In this document: positions 1-5,066 of the stretch, piece after piece
Layout: every line of letters begins with the position of its first letter
How positions within the stretch are numbered: position 1 is the stretch's first letter
Assembly (NCBI GenBank): GCA_900759575.1
Contig: CAAEVU010000243.1
Coordinates: 1-5,242, forward strand
Direction of reading: 5' to 3'
DNA: 5,242 nt
Origin: Clostridia bacterium
Lineage (GTDB): Bacteria; Bacillota; Clostridia; Oscillospirales; Acutalibacteraceae
Program-made: the position numbers and the translations under genes
The notes under the pieces: generated by a model
What the model was told of the DNA's origin: nothing
The model's input: only the letters and a program-made list of their open reading frames with translations
Databases searched by the model: none

Positions 1-459
1 ACGTTTTGCCTGCAACATCCGCAGGCATGCATAGGCCAATGGATAACAAGACTGGTATGCTTCGGTTGCCTTAATAACTTCTTCTCGTTTCAAAAAAAGA
101 GCTTCCCTATCATACCCAGCACCCAAATCGACGTAATGTCCTGTAGCGCCTGGGTAGGCTGGGTCCATTCGATGAGGTGCGGTACCATCAACCATGGCGA
201 CGTTCTTTCTAGGGATGCGGATACCATCCAGTGAATCCGGGTCTCCAGAGCAGAAAATGTATTCTACTTCGTAGCCCATGTTCAGAAGATGATGGGCGAC
301 CGTTTTCATCAGCGTAGACTTCCCGCATCCCGCACCGCCCTTAATGACGTAAAAAGCCTGCGTGTTTTTCTGGTCGATCCAAGTGTCATAAAGAGAGACA
401 AAGCCCCCGGCGGAATTGGCACCTAGAAAAAATGAGATGTTATTTTTGGTGTTTGACAT
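1..459 (-). CDS. PRK06851-family P-loop ATPase, N-terminal part (cut by window edge)
   Basis: This is the first 153 codons of a minus-strand gene that runs off the left edge without a stop. The product carries a clear Walker A motif at residues 41-48 (GGAGCGKS, K47), preceded by a conserved-looking FFLGANSAGGFVSLYD segment at residues 10-25. A later stretch at about residues 71-100 has SGDPDSLDG followed by VAMVDGTAPHRMDP. From memory, this order matches the PRK06851 family of Clostridia and Bacilli, soluble cytoplasmic proteins of roughly 350-370 residues with two P-loop domains and no established function. Only the first nucleotide-binding domain is visible here. The ATG at 459-457 is supported by an AGGAG ribosome site at 470-466, six bases upstream. 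The DUF6514-like gene lies 76 bases upstream on the same strand, so co-transcription is plausible. Nucleotide binding is well supported; the substrate and role are unknown. Confidence 0.85.
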   Translation of the reverse strand, partial: MSNTKNNISFFLGANSAGGFVSLYDTWIDQKNTQAFYVIKGGAGCGKSTLMKTVAHHLLNMGYEVEYIFCSGDPDSLDGIRIPRKNVAMVDGTAPHRMDPAYPGATGHYVDLGAGYDREALFLKREEVIKATEAYQSCYPLAYACLRMLQAKR

Positions 460-535
460 AAATAACTCCTCTCATGGGTCAAAGCTACCCTGCTTTTCTA
501 TTTAGTCTATGCGTCATGAGCTTGTCTTGTTCCTG

Positions 536-808
536 TTAAATCAGCCAATCCTCTACGACGGAACGCAGAGTACATGGTGTTACGCCACCTTCGGCTAGCT
601 GCTGCACCAGCTTTAAGACAGCATCTGGTAAAACAGTAATGTCCGGAAGTTCTTTCCTCTCTCCCGTCTGATCCACTGTAATGCGAACCCCATAACTTTC
701 ACATTGGATCGGTTCCGTAATATCCTTGATCAGAATGTGATAGGTACAGGATAGTGGGCGCCCTGCTTGTTGGCTCAGGTCAACCGTAGCAAATAAGTGT
801 TCTCTCAT
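536..808 (-). CDS. small DUF6514-like protein, 90 aa
   Basis: A short acidic cytoplasmic protein with no signal peptide and no membrane segment. The N-terminal half reads like a beta-strand-rich domain with a central ESYGVRI segment (residues 37-43), followed by a TGE...ELPDIT segment (48-58). The C-terminal half is helical and ends in GGVTPCTLRSVVEDWL (74-89). That order, a YGV/YGI strand, an acidic 'PDI' turn, then a helix of the 'L...G..P..L..VVEDWL' kind, is what I remember for DUF6514, a small family common in Oscillospiraceae and relatives with no known function. The ATG at 808-806 has a near-perfect ribosome site, AAGGAGGAG at 826-818, which makes both gene and start convincing. It precedes the PRK06851-type ATPase gene on the same strand. 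The family name is from memory; that it is a real gene is more certain than the name. Confidence 0.72.
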   Translation of the reverse strand: MREHLFATVDLSQQAGRPLSCTYHILIKDITEPIQCESYGVRITVDQTGERKELPDITVLPDAVLKLVQQLAEGGVTPCTLRSVVEDWLI

Positions 809-817
809 AATTTTTTG

Positions 818-826
818 CTCCTCCTT
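818..826 (-). promoter_or_regulatory. strong ribosome binding site of the DUF6514-like gene
   Basis: AAGGAGGAG on the minus strand, nine bases before the ATG at 808-806. It fixes the start of the small gene and shows that this otherwise anonymous short frame is translated. Confidence 0.8.
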
Positions 827-1172
827 CTTTTTTATGTCATCAGGCTAAAATCTGTTTCTCTTTTTATTGTACTGTCAATAACAAAAATTGAAAAGGGAAA
901 TTTTTCGTCCTATTTCGAGTATTTCCTACATGGGCAATCTTATTTCTACCATTTTTTACAAATTTTTCTTTCTTTCACTATGGATTTCCGAAGAATAGCC
1001 TTACTATTTTTTCTGTTCTAAGCCGAAAAGGCCCTTGCGTTTTTCATTTTAGGATGAAAATCAGGAGTAAATCAGTGCCCACTATCGTAAAGAATCCTTA
1101 CTGCATCGATATAGACGCTCTTGATGATAAGAAACCAATGAAAATTTTCTCTCTTTTTCTTTGATTTAGGGA
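827..1172. other. AT-rich intergenic spacer between the DUF6514-like gene and the tRNA unit
   Basis: About 350 bases with no convincing gene. The plus strand is strongly T-rich from about 797 to 1020, which creates a Phe/Leu-rich GTG-started frame that I regard as composition noise. A 7-pair hairpin, TTTTCAT/ATGAAAA, lies at 1041-1060 without a terminator tail. At 1063-1067 an AGGAG precedes a GTG at 1075 by seven bases and opens a 29-codon frame ending at 1164; it is too short to call. The left end holds the promoter and ribosome site of the minus-strand gene. Confidence 0.6.
866..894 (-). promoter_or_regulatory. candidate promoter for the DUF6514-like gene
   Basis: On the minus strand, TTTTCA (894-889, 4 of 6 matches to the -35 consensus) and TACAAT (871-866, 5 of 6 to the -10) are 17 bases apart. 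Transcription would start near 859 and leave a leader of about 50 bases. A perfect TTGACA at 878-873 lies inside this spacer, but it has no good -10 at 16-18 bases, so I prefer the first pairing. The region is AT-rich and chance matches are likely. Confidence 0.35.
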
Positions 1173-1201
1173 TTGACATTTCGTATGTTCCGTGATATTA
1201 T
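1173..1201 (+). promoter_or_regulatory. promoter of the serine tRNA unit
   Basis: TTGACA (1173-1178, 6 of 6) and TATTAT (1196-1201, 5 of 6) are separated by exactly 17 bases. The predicted start near 1208 gives a 5' leader of about 25 bases before the first tRNA. The -10 element sits within an imperfect dyad, GTGAT...ATCAC (1192-1208). A near-consensus promoter is what is expected for stable RNA genes. Confidence 0.8.
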
Positions 1202-1232
1202 AAATCACGCATCTAACCGAGGCATTTCATAC

Positions 1233-1319
1233 GGAGAGATGTCCGAGTGGTTTAAGGAGCCGGTCTTGAAAACCGGTGACCCGAAAGGGCCGTGGGTTCG
1301 AATCCCACTCTCTCCGCCA
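1233..1319 (+). tRNA. tRNA-Ser, anticodon UGA
   Basis: An 87-base class II tRNA with encoded CCA. The acceptor stem pairs GGAGAGA (1233-1239) with TCTCTCC (1309-1315), and the discriminator base is G1316, typical of serine tRNAs. The anticodon stem CCGGT/ACCGG (1260-1264 and 1272-1276) encloses the loop CTTGAAA with anticodon TGA at 1267-1269, which reads UCA and, by wobble, other UCN codons. A long variable arm with CCC/GGG around a GAAA loop follows. The T arm is GTGGG-TTCGAAT-CCCAC. All arms are intact. Confidence 0.98.
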
Positions 1320-1356
1320 CTTTCACTTTTGTAAAACTCTTTTTAACATTGGACTT

Positions 1357-1448
1357 GGAGAAGTACCCAAGAGGCCGAAGGGGCTCCCCTGCTAAGGGAG
1401 TAGGGCGTGTCGAGCGTCGCGAGGGTTCAAATCCCTCCTTCTCCGCCA
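1357..1448 (+). tRNA. tRNA-Ser, anticodon GCU
   Basis: A 92-base class II tRNA with encoded CCA (1446-1448). The acceptor stem pairs GGAGAAG (1357-1363) with CTTCTCC (1438-1444), and the discriminator is G1445. The anticodon stem CTCCC/GGGAG (1384-1388 and 1396-1400) holds the loop CTGCTAA with anticodon GCT at 1391-1393, reading AGC and AGU. The long variable arm lies at about 1402-1420, and the T arm is GAGGG-TTCAAAT-CCCTC. It follows tRNA-Ser(UGA) by 37 bases with no promoter or terminator between, so the two are very likely processed from one precursor. Confidence 0.98.
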
Positions 1449-1452
1449 AACG

Positions 1453-1500
1453 AAAAACCGTTGAGTTTCAAGGATTTCCTTTGATTCTCAACGGTTTTTT
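1453..1500 (+). terminator. intrinsic terminator of the tRNA unit, probably bidirectional
   Basis: The stem pairs AAAAACCGTTGAG (1453-1465) with CTCAACGGTTTTT (1487-1499), giving 13 pairs. An inner extension, TCAAGGA against TCCTTTGA with one bulge, closes most of the loop. Six T (1495-1500) end the plus-strand copy, five bases after the second tRNA. Read on the minus strand, the structure ends in five T (1457-1453), so it can also stop transcripts coming from proC. Confidence 0.92.
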
Positions 1501-1510
1501 GCATGATGAA

Positions 1511-1535
1511 GGGGCCAGGTTCATCACCTGACCCC
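1511..1535 (-). other. hairpin just downstream of proC
   Basis: GGGG-c-CAGGT, the loop TCATC, then ACCTG-a-CCCC: a nine-pair stem with one internal mismatch, eight bases beyond the proC stop. There is no T run directly after it on the minus strand, so by itself it is a poor terminator. It may protect the 3' end of the proC message or pause polymerase ahead of the stronger hairpin at 1453-1500. Confidence 0.6.
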
Positions 1536-1543
1536 AACTTTTA

Positions 1544-2347
1544 TTATTCTTTTCCCAATGCTGCACTCTTTTCGCAGGCAGCAATCACAGCGTCCATCAT
1601 CGCTGCCCGGACAGAACGTTGTTCCAAAGTACGTACCCCCTGAATGGTACTGCCACCTGGACTACACACCTCATTTTTCAGCTGCTCTGGATGCTTTCCT
1701 GTCTCCATGACCATCTGAGCAGAACCAAGCAAGGTTTGCGTTGCCAGTTGAAGAGCATCTGCCCTGGGCAAACCGCAGGCCACGCCGCCATCTGCCATAG
1801 CATCTATCAGCAAGTATGCAAAGGCTGGGCCGCAACCGGAAATCGCGGTCCCTGCATCAATGAATGACTCCGAAAGATGGACCAGACGGCCGGACTGGGC
1901 CAGCAGTTCCAAGAATGCCGTCTCATCCTCTGGCTGGACACCGTTTCCGCAGTCATACAAGATTACCCCCTGGCCCACTGAGACCGGTGTATTTGGCATG
2001 ATGCGGATAACAGGGCAAGTCCCTCCCGCCATTTCTTCTAATTGGGAAATGGTTAGGCCAGCAGCCATGGAGACAAGAACAGGTGTTGTTTCCCGCGCAG
2101 CTAAGACAGGTTGAAGCTCCTGTAAAACACCGGACATCAAATGGGGCTTTACACCCAAGAACAGGAATCGGCTCTTTTCTGCCGCCTCCGTGTTGCTGCC
2201 CCAAGAAAAGGAAAGTTGCTCCGCCAGTTTTTGGGCACGCTGTGGCGTCCGATTCGCTAAAATTCCGTTGTGGGTCACTTGGCTGACAGCGCGGGCTACT
2301 GCACTGCCCATATTGCCACAGCCAATCAGGCCAAAGGTATAGTTCAT
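1544..2347 (-). CDS. proC: pyrroline-5-carboxylate reductase
   Basis: A 267-residue cytoplasmic enzyme that reduces 1-pyrroline-5-carboxylate to L-proline with NAD(P)H, the last step of proline synthesis. The N-terminal Rossmann fold shows the dinucleotide motif GCGNMG at residues 9-14 and the cofactor-side VKPH at 66-69. IRIMPNTP (114-121) follows, a hallmark segment of the family. The C-terminal helical dimerisation domain contains SGCGPAFAYLL (170-180) and the family signature SPGGSTIQGVRTLE (229-242). Length is normal for ProC (about 265-275) and no key motif is missing. The ATG is preceded by AGGAGG (2358-2353) with five bases between. It converges with the tRNA unit and diverges from patB. 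It stands alone on its strand, with no proA or proB visible. Confidence 0.97.
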   Translation of the reverse strand: MNYTFGLIGCGNMGSAVARAVSQVTHNGILANRTPQRAQKLAEQLSFSWGSNTEAAEKSRFLFLGVKPHLMSGVLQELQPVLAARETTPVLVSMAAGLTISQLEEMAGGTCPVIRIMPNTPVSVGQGVILYDCGNGVQPEDETAFLELLAQSGRLVHLSESFIDAGTAISGCGPAFAYLLIDAMADGGVACGLPRADALQLATQTLLGSAQMVMETGKHPEQLKNEVCSPGGSTIQGVRTLEQRSVRAAMMDAVIAACEKSAALGKE

Positions 2348-2400
2348 AAAAACCTCCTAAAATGGTAGACAGTTGGAAGGAATCGATTTGATTTTACCAC

Positions 2401-2429
2401 AGTACAAAACCACAAACAAGAGAAGTCAA
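2401..2429 (-). promoter_or_regulatory. candidate proC promoter
   Basis: On the minus strand TTGACT (2429-2424, 5 of 6) and TGTACT (2406-2401, 4 of 6) are 17 bases apart, placing the start near 2395 with a leader of about 50 bases before proC. A second possible -10, TAAAAT, lies ten bases further downstream but has only a weak -35. No operator repeat is obvious. Confidence 0.5.
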
Positions 2430-2535
2430 GGCATATAGAGGCAAAAAATCCCGTCAGAATGGAAAAAGCAGCAAGGGAAAGAGGAAGCCCTTTTGTCTCT
2501 CCCACCAAGGTTTGTGAAACCAAGAAGAATCACTC

Positions 2536-2564
2536 TTGCGTCTACGGAAAAGGTGGGGTAAACT
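2536..2564 (+). promoter_or_regulatory. weak candidate promoter for patB
   Basis: TTGCGT (2536-2541, 3 of 6) and TAAACT (2559-2564, 4 of 6) with a 17-base spacer would start transcription near 2571, just ahead of the AGGAGG at 2581. The matches are poor. If real, this promoter is weak or needs an activator, and it may not be the true one. Confidence 0.25.
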
Positions 2565-2596
2565 TTAGAAGTACAGACAAAGGAGGCTTACCAAAT

Positions 2597-3793
2597 ATGG
2601 ATCAAAAAACCTTACAAGAGATCACTCTGATTGACCGTACTGGAACCAACAGCACCAAGTGGGATGATCTCCGTGCCTCCTTTGGTGAGGATGGCTTGTT
2701 ACCTGTTTGGGTCGCAGACATGGACTTTAAAACGCCACTGTGTGTGCGTCAAGCCCTTCATGAAGCAGTGGACCAAGGCGCGTTTGGCTATTATAAAATT
2801 CCGGAAACTTATCATCAGAGCATTTTAACCTGGGAGGAAACACGGCACGATGCCCACTGGAAGGAGTCTTGGTTGAGAACAACATCTGGTGTAGTTACAG
2901 GATTGTTTCACGTGCTTTCTGCAATTACACAACCTGGAGATGCTGTTTTAGTTCAGACACCAGTGTACTATCCCTTTTATCGCGTCATCGGTCATACCGG
3001 TCGTCGAGCCGTATATAGTCCACTACGCGAAGAGAATGGTGTGTATACGCCTGACTTGGAAGATCTGGAACAGAAAATCACAAAGGAAGATGTAAAAGTA
3101 TTTATACTCTGTTCCCCACATAATCCAGTTGGCCGTGTCTGGACAGAAGATGAACTGCGTGCTATGTTGAGCATCTGTCGCCGTCATGGGGTACAGGTCA
3201 TCTCGGATGAAATTCATCATGATATTCTCATGCCAGGTCATCGCCATATCCCTGCTGTTAGCTTGTGGTCTGGCCCAAATCCACCGATTACTTTCTTTTC
3301 TGCCAGCAAAACATTTAACTTAGCCGGCATGAAAAACTCGATCCTGGCGATCCCACAGAAAGAGACACGCACAAAATTTGATGCTTTTGAGCGTTCTCTC
3401 GGCACGAGCTCTAGCAGCACCTTGGATTACGTAGCAGTGACGGCCGCATTTACCAGTGGGGCTGATTGGTTGGACGGTGTATTGGCAGAGATTTTTGCCA
3501 ACTACCAAAGTGTAAAGACGATTCTTTCTGATTTCCCTCAAGTAACGATTTCTCCTCTGGAAGGTACCTACCTTTTGTGGATCGATTTGGGAAAAGTCGT
3601 TCGTCGGGAAAACTTGCATCACTTCGTTCAATCAGACTGTGGCTTGGCACCGGACTATGGTCATTGGTTTTTCCCTGAGGGAGTGCGGGATGATACACAT
3701 ATCCGTCTAAATTTGGCAGCTCCCCAAGCTACAATCAAAAAAGCCGCACAGCAACTGGCTGATGGTATTCGCAAAAAATTGGCCGAAGCCTAA
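2597..3793 (+). CDS. patB: MalY/PatB-type PLP-dependent C-S beta-lyase
   Basis: A 398-residue fold-type I PLP enzyme of the MalY/PatB group, which cleaves the C-S bond of cystathionine, cysteine or related thioethers to a thiol, pyruvate and ammonia in the cytoplasm. Visible hallmarks are PVWVADMDF (residues 36-44), the CSPHNPVGR segment (172-180, N176), the PLP-contacting D204 in SDEIHHD, the Schiff-base lysine K238 in SASKTFNLAGMKNS, and R370 in HIRLNLA for the substrate carboxylate. Length fits the family (about 385-400). I start at ATG 2597, ten bases after AGGAGG (2581-2586). The frame stays open upstream to 2459, but that 46-codon extension lacks a ribosome site and is unlike the family. 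ridA follows after 75 bases on the same strand and fits as partner, since the 2-aminoacrylate formed is a RidA substrate. The preferred thioether, or a MalY-like regulatory role, cannot be told from sequence; generic aminotransferase labels are possible in databases. Confidence 0.92.
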   Translation: MDQKTLQEITLIDRTGTNSTKWDDLRASFGEDGLLPVWVADMDFKTPLCVRQALHEAVDQGAFGYYKIPETYHQSILTWEETRHDAHWKESWLRTTSGVVTGLFHVLSAITQPGDAVLVQTPVYYPFYRVIGHTGRRAVYSPLREENGVYTPDLEDLEQKITKEDVKVFILCSPHNPVGRVWTEDELRAMLSICRRHGVQVISDEIHHDILMPGHRHIPAVSLWSGPNPPITFFSASKTFNLAGMKNSILAIPQKETRTKFDAFERSLGTSSSSTLDYVAVTAAFTSGADWLDGVLAEIFANYQSVKTILSDFPQVTISPLEGTYLLWIDLGKVVRRENLHHFVQSDCGLAPDYGHWFFPEGVRDDTHIRLNLAAPQATIKKAAQQLADGIRKKLAEA

Positions 3794-3807
3794 TCAACAT
3801 GTTATCC

Positions 3808-3831
3808 CTATCCCGGTAGGATAGACACCGG
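3808..3831 (+). other. pair of overlapping hairpins between patB and ridA
   Basis: CTATCC/GGATAG (3808-3813 with 3819-3824, five-base loop) and CCGGT/ACCGG (3813-3817 with 3827-3831) share bases and cannot form fully together. There is no T run, so this is not an intrinsic terminator. It could be a processing or stability element between two co-transcribed genes, or coincidence. Confidence 0.4.
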
Positions 3832-3868
3832 AAAAAATATGCATACCAAAAGAAAGGAAGCTCACAGC

Positions 3869-4240
3869 ATGGAATTTCTACACACTGACAAAGCGCCGGC
3901 TGCGATTGGCCCCTATTCTCAGGCCGTCGAAACCAATGGGTTCGTCTTCACCTCTGGCCAGCTTGGAATCATCCCCGATACGGGTGCCCTGGCCCACAGC
4001 ATGGCCGCTCAGACTGTTCAGGCACTGGAAAATGTCGTCTCTGTCTTGAAGTCTGCCGACCTGGCACTGACTAACGTGGTAAAGACCACCTGTTTCCTGA
4101 AAAACATGGAGGATTTCTCTCTGTTCAATGAGATCTATTCTCAGTATTTCAAAGACCATAAGCCTGCTCGCTCCTGCTTCGCAGTAGCTCAGCTGCCTAA
4201 GGATGCTTTGGTCGAGATCGAGGTTATTGCTACTCGATAA
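3869..4240 (+). CDS. ridA: RidA family 2-iminobutanoate/2-iminopropanoate deaminase
   Basis: A 123-residue cytoplasmic RidA (YjgF/YER057c/UK114) protein that hydrolyses reactive enamines and imines, such as those derived from 2-aminoacrylate, to 2-keto acids and ammonia. The family forms trimers with active sites between subunits. The sequence has DKAPAAIGPYSQAV (residues 7-20, Y16), FTSGQLG (27-33) and PARSCFAVAQLPKDALVEIE (99-118). R101 corresponds to the catalytic arginine (R105 in E. coli RidA), C103 to C107 and E116 to E120. This marks it as a true RidA and not a distant Rid subgroup lacking the arginine. I choose ATG 3869, eight bases after AAAGGAAG; an in-frame ATG at 3839 would add ten residues without a good ribosome site. 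It lies 75 bases after patB, with no terminator or clear promoter between, so co-transcription is likely, and it is followed by a strong terminator. Confidence 0.95.
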   Translation: MEFLHTDKAPAAIGPYSQAVETNGFVFTSGQLGIIPDTGALAHSMAAQTVQALENVVSVLKSADLALTNVVKTTCFLKNMEDFSLFNEIYSQYFKDHKPARSCFAVAQLPKDALVEIEVIATR

Positions 4241-4268
4241 TGGTCACACAGCCCTTTTGAAAACATGG

Positions 4269-4307
4269 GAAGAACGGTATGGAAAAGATGTCCATACCGT
4301 TCTTTTT
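4269..4307 (+). terminator. intrinsic terminator after ridA
   Basis: AGAACGGTATGG (4271-4282) pairs perfectly with CCATACCGTTCT (4292-4303), extendable by A4283-T4291 and A4270-T4304 to 14 pairs around a seven-base loop. The 3' side runs into a T tract (4303-4307). It lies 30 bases after the ridA stop and closes the patB-ridA unit. Confidence 0.93.
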
Positions 4308-4311
4308 CCAA

Positions 4312-4340
4312 TTGACATCCAGAGTACATAGGTACATGAT
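4312..4340 (+). promoter_or_regulatory. promoter for the DUF4231-type gene
   Basis: A perfect TTGACA (4312-4317), a 17-base spacer and CATGAT (4335-4340, 4 of 6) follow directly on the ridA terminator. The start would be near 4347, giving a leader of about 57 bases. A short direct repeat, GTACAT, at 4324-4329 and 4332-4337 overlaps the spacer and -10 and might be an operator half-site pair, but this is weak. Confidence 0.55.
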
Positions 4341-4390
4341 AGGAAGTAATAACCCTCTGAGGTTCCCAATCAGTTTTATTGAAGAGAAGA

Positions 4391-4406
4391 AAGGAGCTCT
4401 CCTTTG
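4391..4406 (+). promoter_or_regulatory. ribosome site that selects a TTG start
   Basis: AAGGAG at 4391-4396 followed after seven bases by TTG at 4404. No ATG or GTG in this frame lies nearby at a usable distance, and the next in-frame ATG would remove the first membrane helix. The rare start codon may lower expression. Confidence 0.75.
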
Positions 4407-4802
4407 ATCGAAGATTATATCACCTCTCGTTTAGAGCCACAGATCCTTTATTATGAAAAACGTAGTGCCCTATTTCGTCGAGAACACAATGTGCTGTCGA
4501 TCCTCACGCTGTTTCTTATGGCGTCTATCCCATTTCTCACGCTTTTGCTAGAACTTTCCTCTGGTGTTCGGTTCGCTATTGCAGCAGTGGGAATCGCTGC
4601 ATCCATCCTATCTGCGATTCTTTATTTCCACAACGCAAGAGAGCTATGGAAATCGTACCAGGAGGCAGCACAAGCTTTATGTGCTGAAAAAGAAAAATAT
4701 CTTCATAGCGCAGGTGCTTATCAAGCTTTCGATTCACAAGCAGAAAAGGATGCACGTTTTGTAGAGACTTGCGAAGCAATTATTAGCAGAATAGAGCAAT
4801 AA
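4404..4802 (+). CDS. DUF4231/SLATT-type two-helix membrane protein, TTG start
   Basis: A 132-residue protein with a charged N-terminal helix (residues 1-29), a first membrane helix at about 30-50 (LSILTLFLMASIPFLTLLLE), a very short SSGVR turn, a second membrane helix at about 55-76, then a long charged C-terminal helix. The C-terminal part has ELWKSYQEAAQALCAEKEKYL (80-100), a GAY turn (104-106) and FVETCEAIISRIE (119-131). This layout, two adjacent helices then W..Y...A..L..E...Y, then FV...E.II, matches what I recall of DUF4231, a branch of the SLATT superfamily. SLATT proteins have been predicted from genomics to be membrane effectors in conflict or stress systems, often beside nucleotide-signal enzymes; no such partner is visible here. 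The TTG is chosen because AAGGAG (4391-4396) sits seven bases before it and no better start exists. It has its own promoter and looks monocistronic. The function here is unknown. Confidence 0.78.
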   Translation: MIEDYITSRLEPQILYYEKRSALFRREHNVLSILTLFLMASIPFLTLLLELSSGVRFAIAAVGIAASILSAILYFHNARELWKSYQEAAQALCAEKEKYLHSAGAYQAFDSQAEKDARFVETCEAIISRIEQ

Positions 4803-4973
4803 ATCGTCAGGATCAAGCAGCTCTGGTAGGTTTTGATATGGCGTAATCTGCATACTAAGTACAACCATTTTTGACGGAAGCCAGCAACGAAATTTCATAA
4901 TCTTAAAAATTCCTGGATGAAAAACTTGTTTTTTGGCAAAGTCGACAGAGTTTTATAAATCTCAGAGAATTGG
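4803..4973 (+). other. intergenic region upstream of the glutamine synthetase promoter
   Basis: No hairpin with a T run closes the DUF4231-type gene. Two weak extra promoter candidates are visible: TTGACG (4871-4876) with CATAAT (4896-4901) at a long 19-base spacing, and TTGGCA (4933-4938) with TATAAA (4954-4959) at a short 15-base spacing. No GlnR/TnrA-like TGTNA-N7-TNACA site is seen. A 54-codon minus-strand frame (4898-4734) enters this region but lacks a good ribosome site. Confidence 0.45.
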
Positions 4974-5002
4974 TTGACAAATGGCCTGGCCAGTTCTATA
5001 AT
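4974..5002 (+). promoter_or_regulatory. perfect-consensus promoter of the type III glutamine synthetase gene
   Basis: TTGACA (4974-4979) and TATAAT (4997-5002) both match the housekeeping consensus at all six positions with the ideal 17-base spacer. The expected start is at about A5009. Such a strong core promoter suggests that control is exerted after initiation, or by a repressor, and not through a weak core. Confidence 0.92.
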
Positions 5003-5008
5003 ACGCCC

Positions 5009-5066
5009 ATAAAGGCAAAGGCGTCTTTTCAGTGATTTCTGAAGAGGCGTCTCTGCCTTTATTTTT
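5009..5066 (+). terminator. terminator-like leader hairpin at the 5' end of the glutamine synthetase transcript
   Basis: ATAAAGGCA (5009-5017) pairs with TGCCTTTAT (5054-5062). After a single A5018/C5053 mismatch the pairing continues without a break from 5019-5032 with 5039-5052, ending in the six-base loop TGATTT (5033-5038). That is 23 pairs, three of them G-T, and five T (5062-5066) follow directly. By form it is an intrinsic terminator, yet it lies between promoter and gene, with its base at the predicted transcription start. It may act as an attenuator, as a 5' cap-like stabiliser, or give a small RNA of about 58 bases. Confidence 0.85.

Noticed and set aside
797..1021. Plus-strand 74-codon Phe/Leu-rich frame resembling a membrane peptide
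   Set aside because: It begins at a GTG inside the minus-strand DUF6514-like gene, has no ribosome site, and its composition is explained by the T-rich spacer.
1072..1179. 35-codon minus-strand frame from ATG 1179
   Set aside because: It lacks a proper ribosome site, and its start overlaps the -35 element of the tRNA promoter.
1252..1449. Minus-strand frame across both tRNAs with AEKEGFEPS and AERVGFEPT segments
   Set aside because: This is the well-known artefact of translating the antisense strand of class II tRNAs. The sequence is fully explained by the two tRNA-Ser genes.
1292..1531. Plus-strand 79-codon frame starting inside the first tRNA
   Set aside because: It runs through the end of one tRNA, the whole second tRNA and the terminator, and has no ribosome site.
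1619..2286. Several frames of 67-84 codons opposite or out of frame with proC
   Set aside because: proC has full family motifs over its whole length; the others lack ribosome sites and recognisable motifs.
2459..2596. 46-codon upstream extension of patB
   Set aside because: No ribosome site precedes 2459, the added residues do not look like the family, and a strong AGGAGG marks the ATG at 2597.
3839..3868. Ten-codon upstream extension of ridA
   Set aside because: No usable ribosome site lies before 3839, whereas the ATG at 3869 has one and matches the family's usual N-terminus.
5009..5066. ANTAR-type antiterminator target or GlnR/TnrA site in the glutamine synthetase leader
   Set aside because: There is only one hairpin and its loop TGATTT lacks the A1/G4 pattern; no TGTNA-N7-TNACA site was found nearby.
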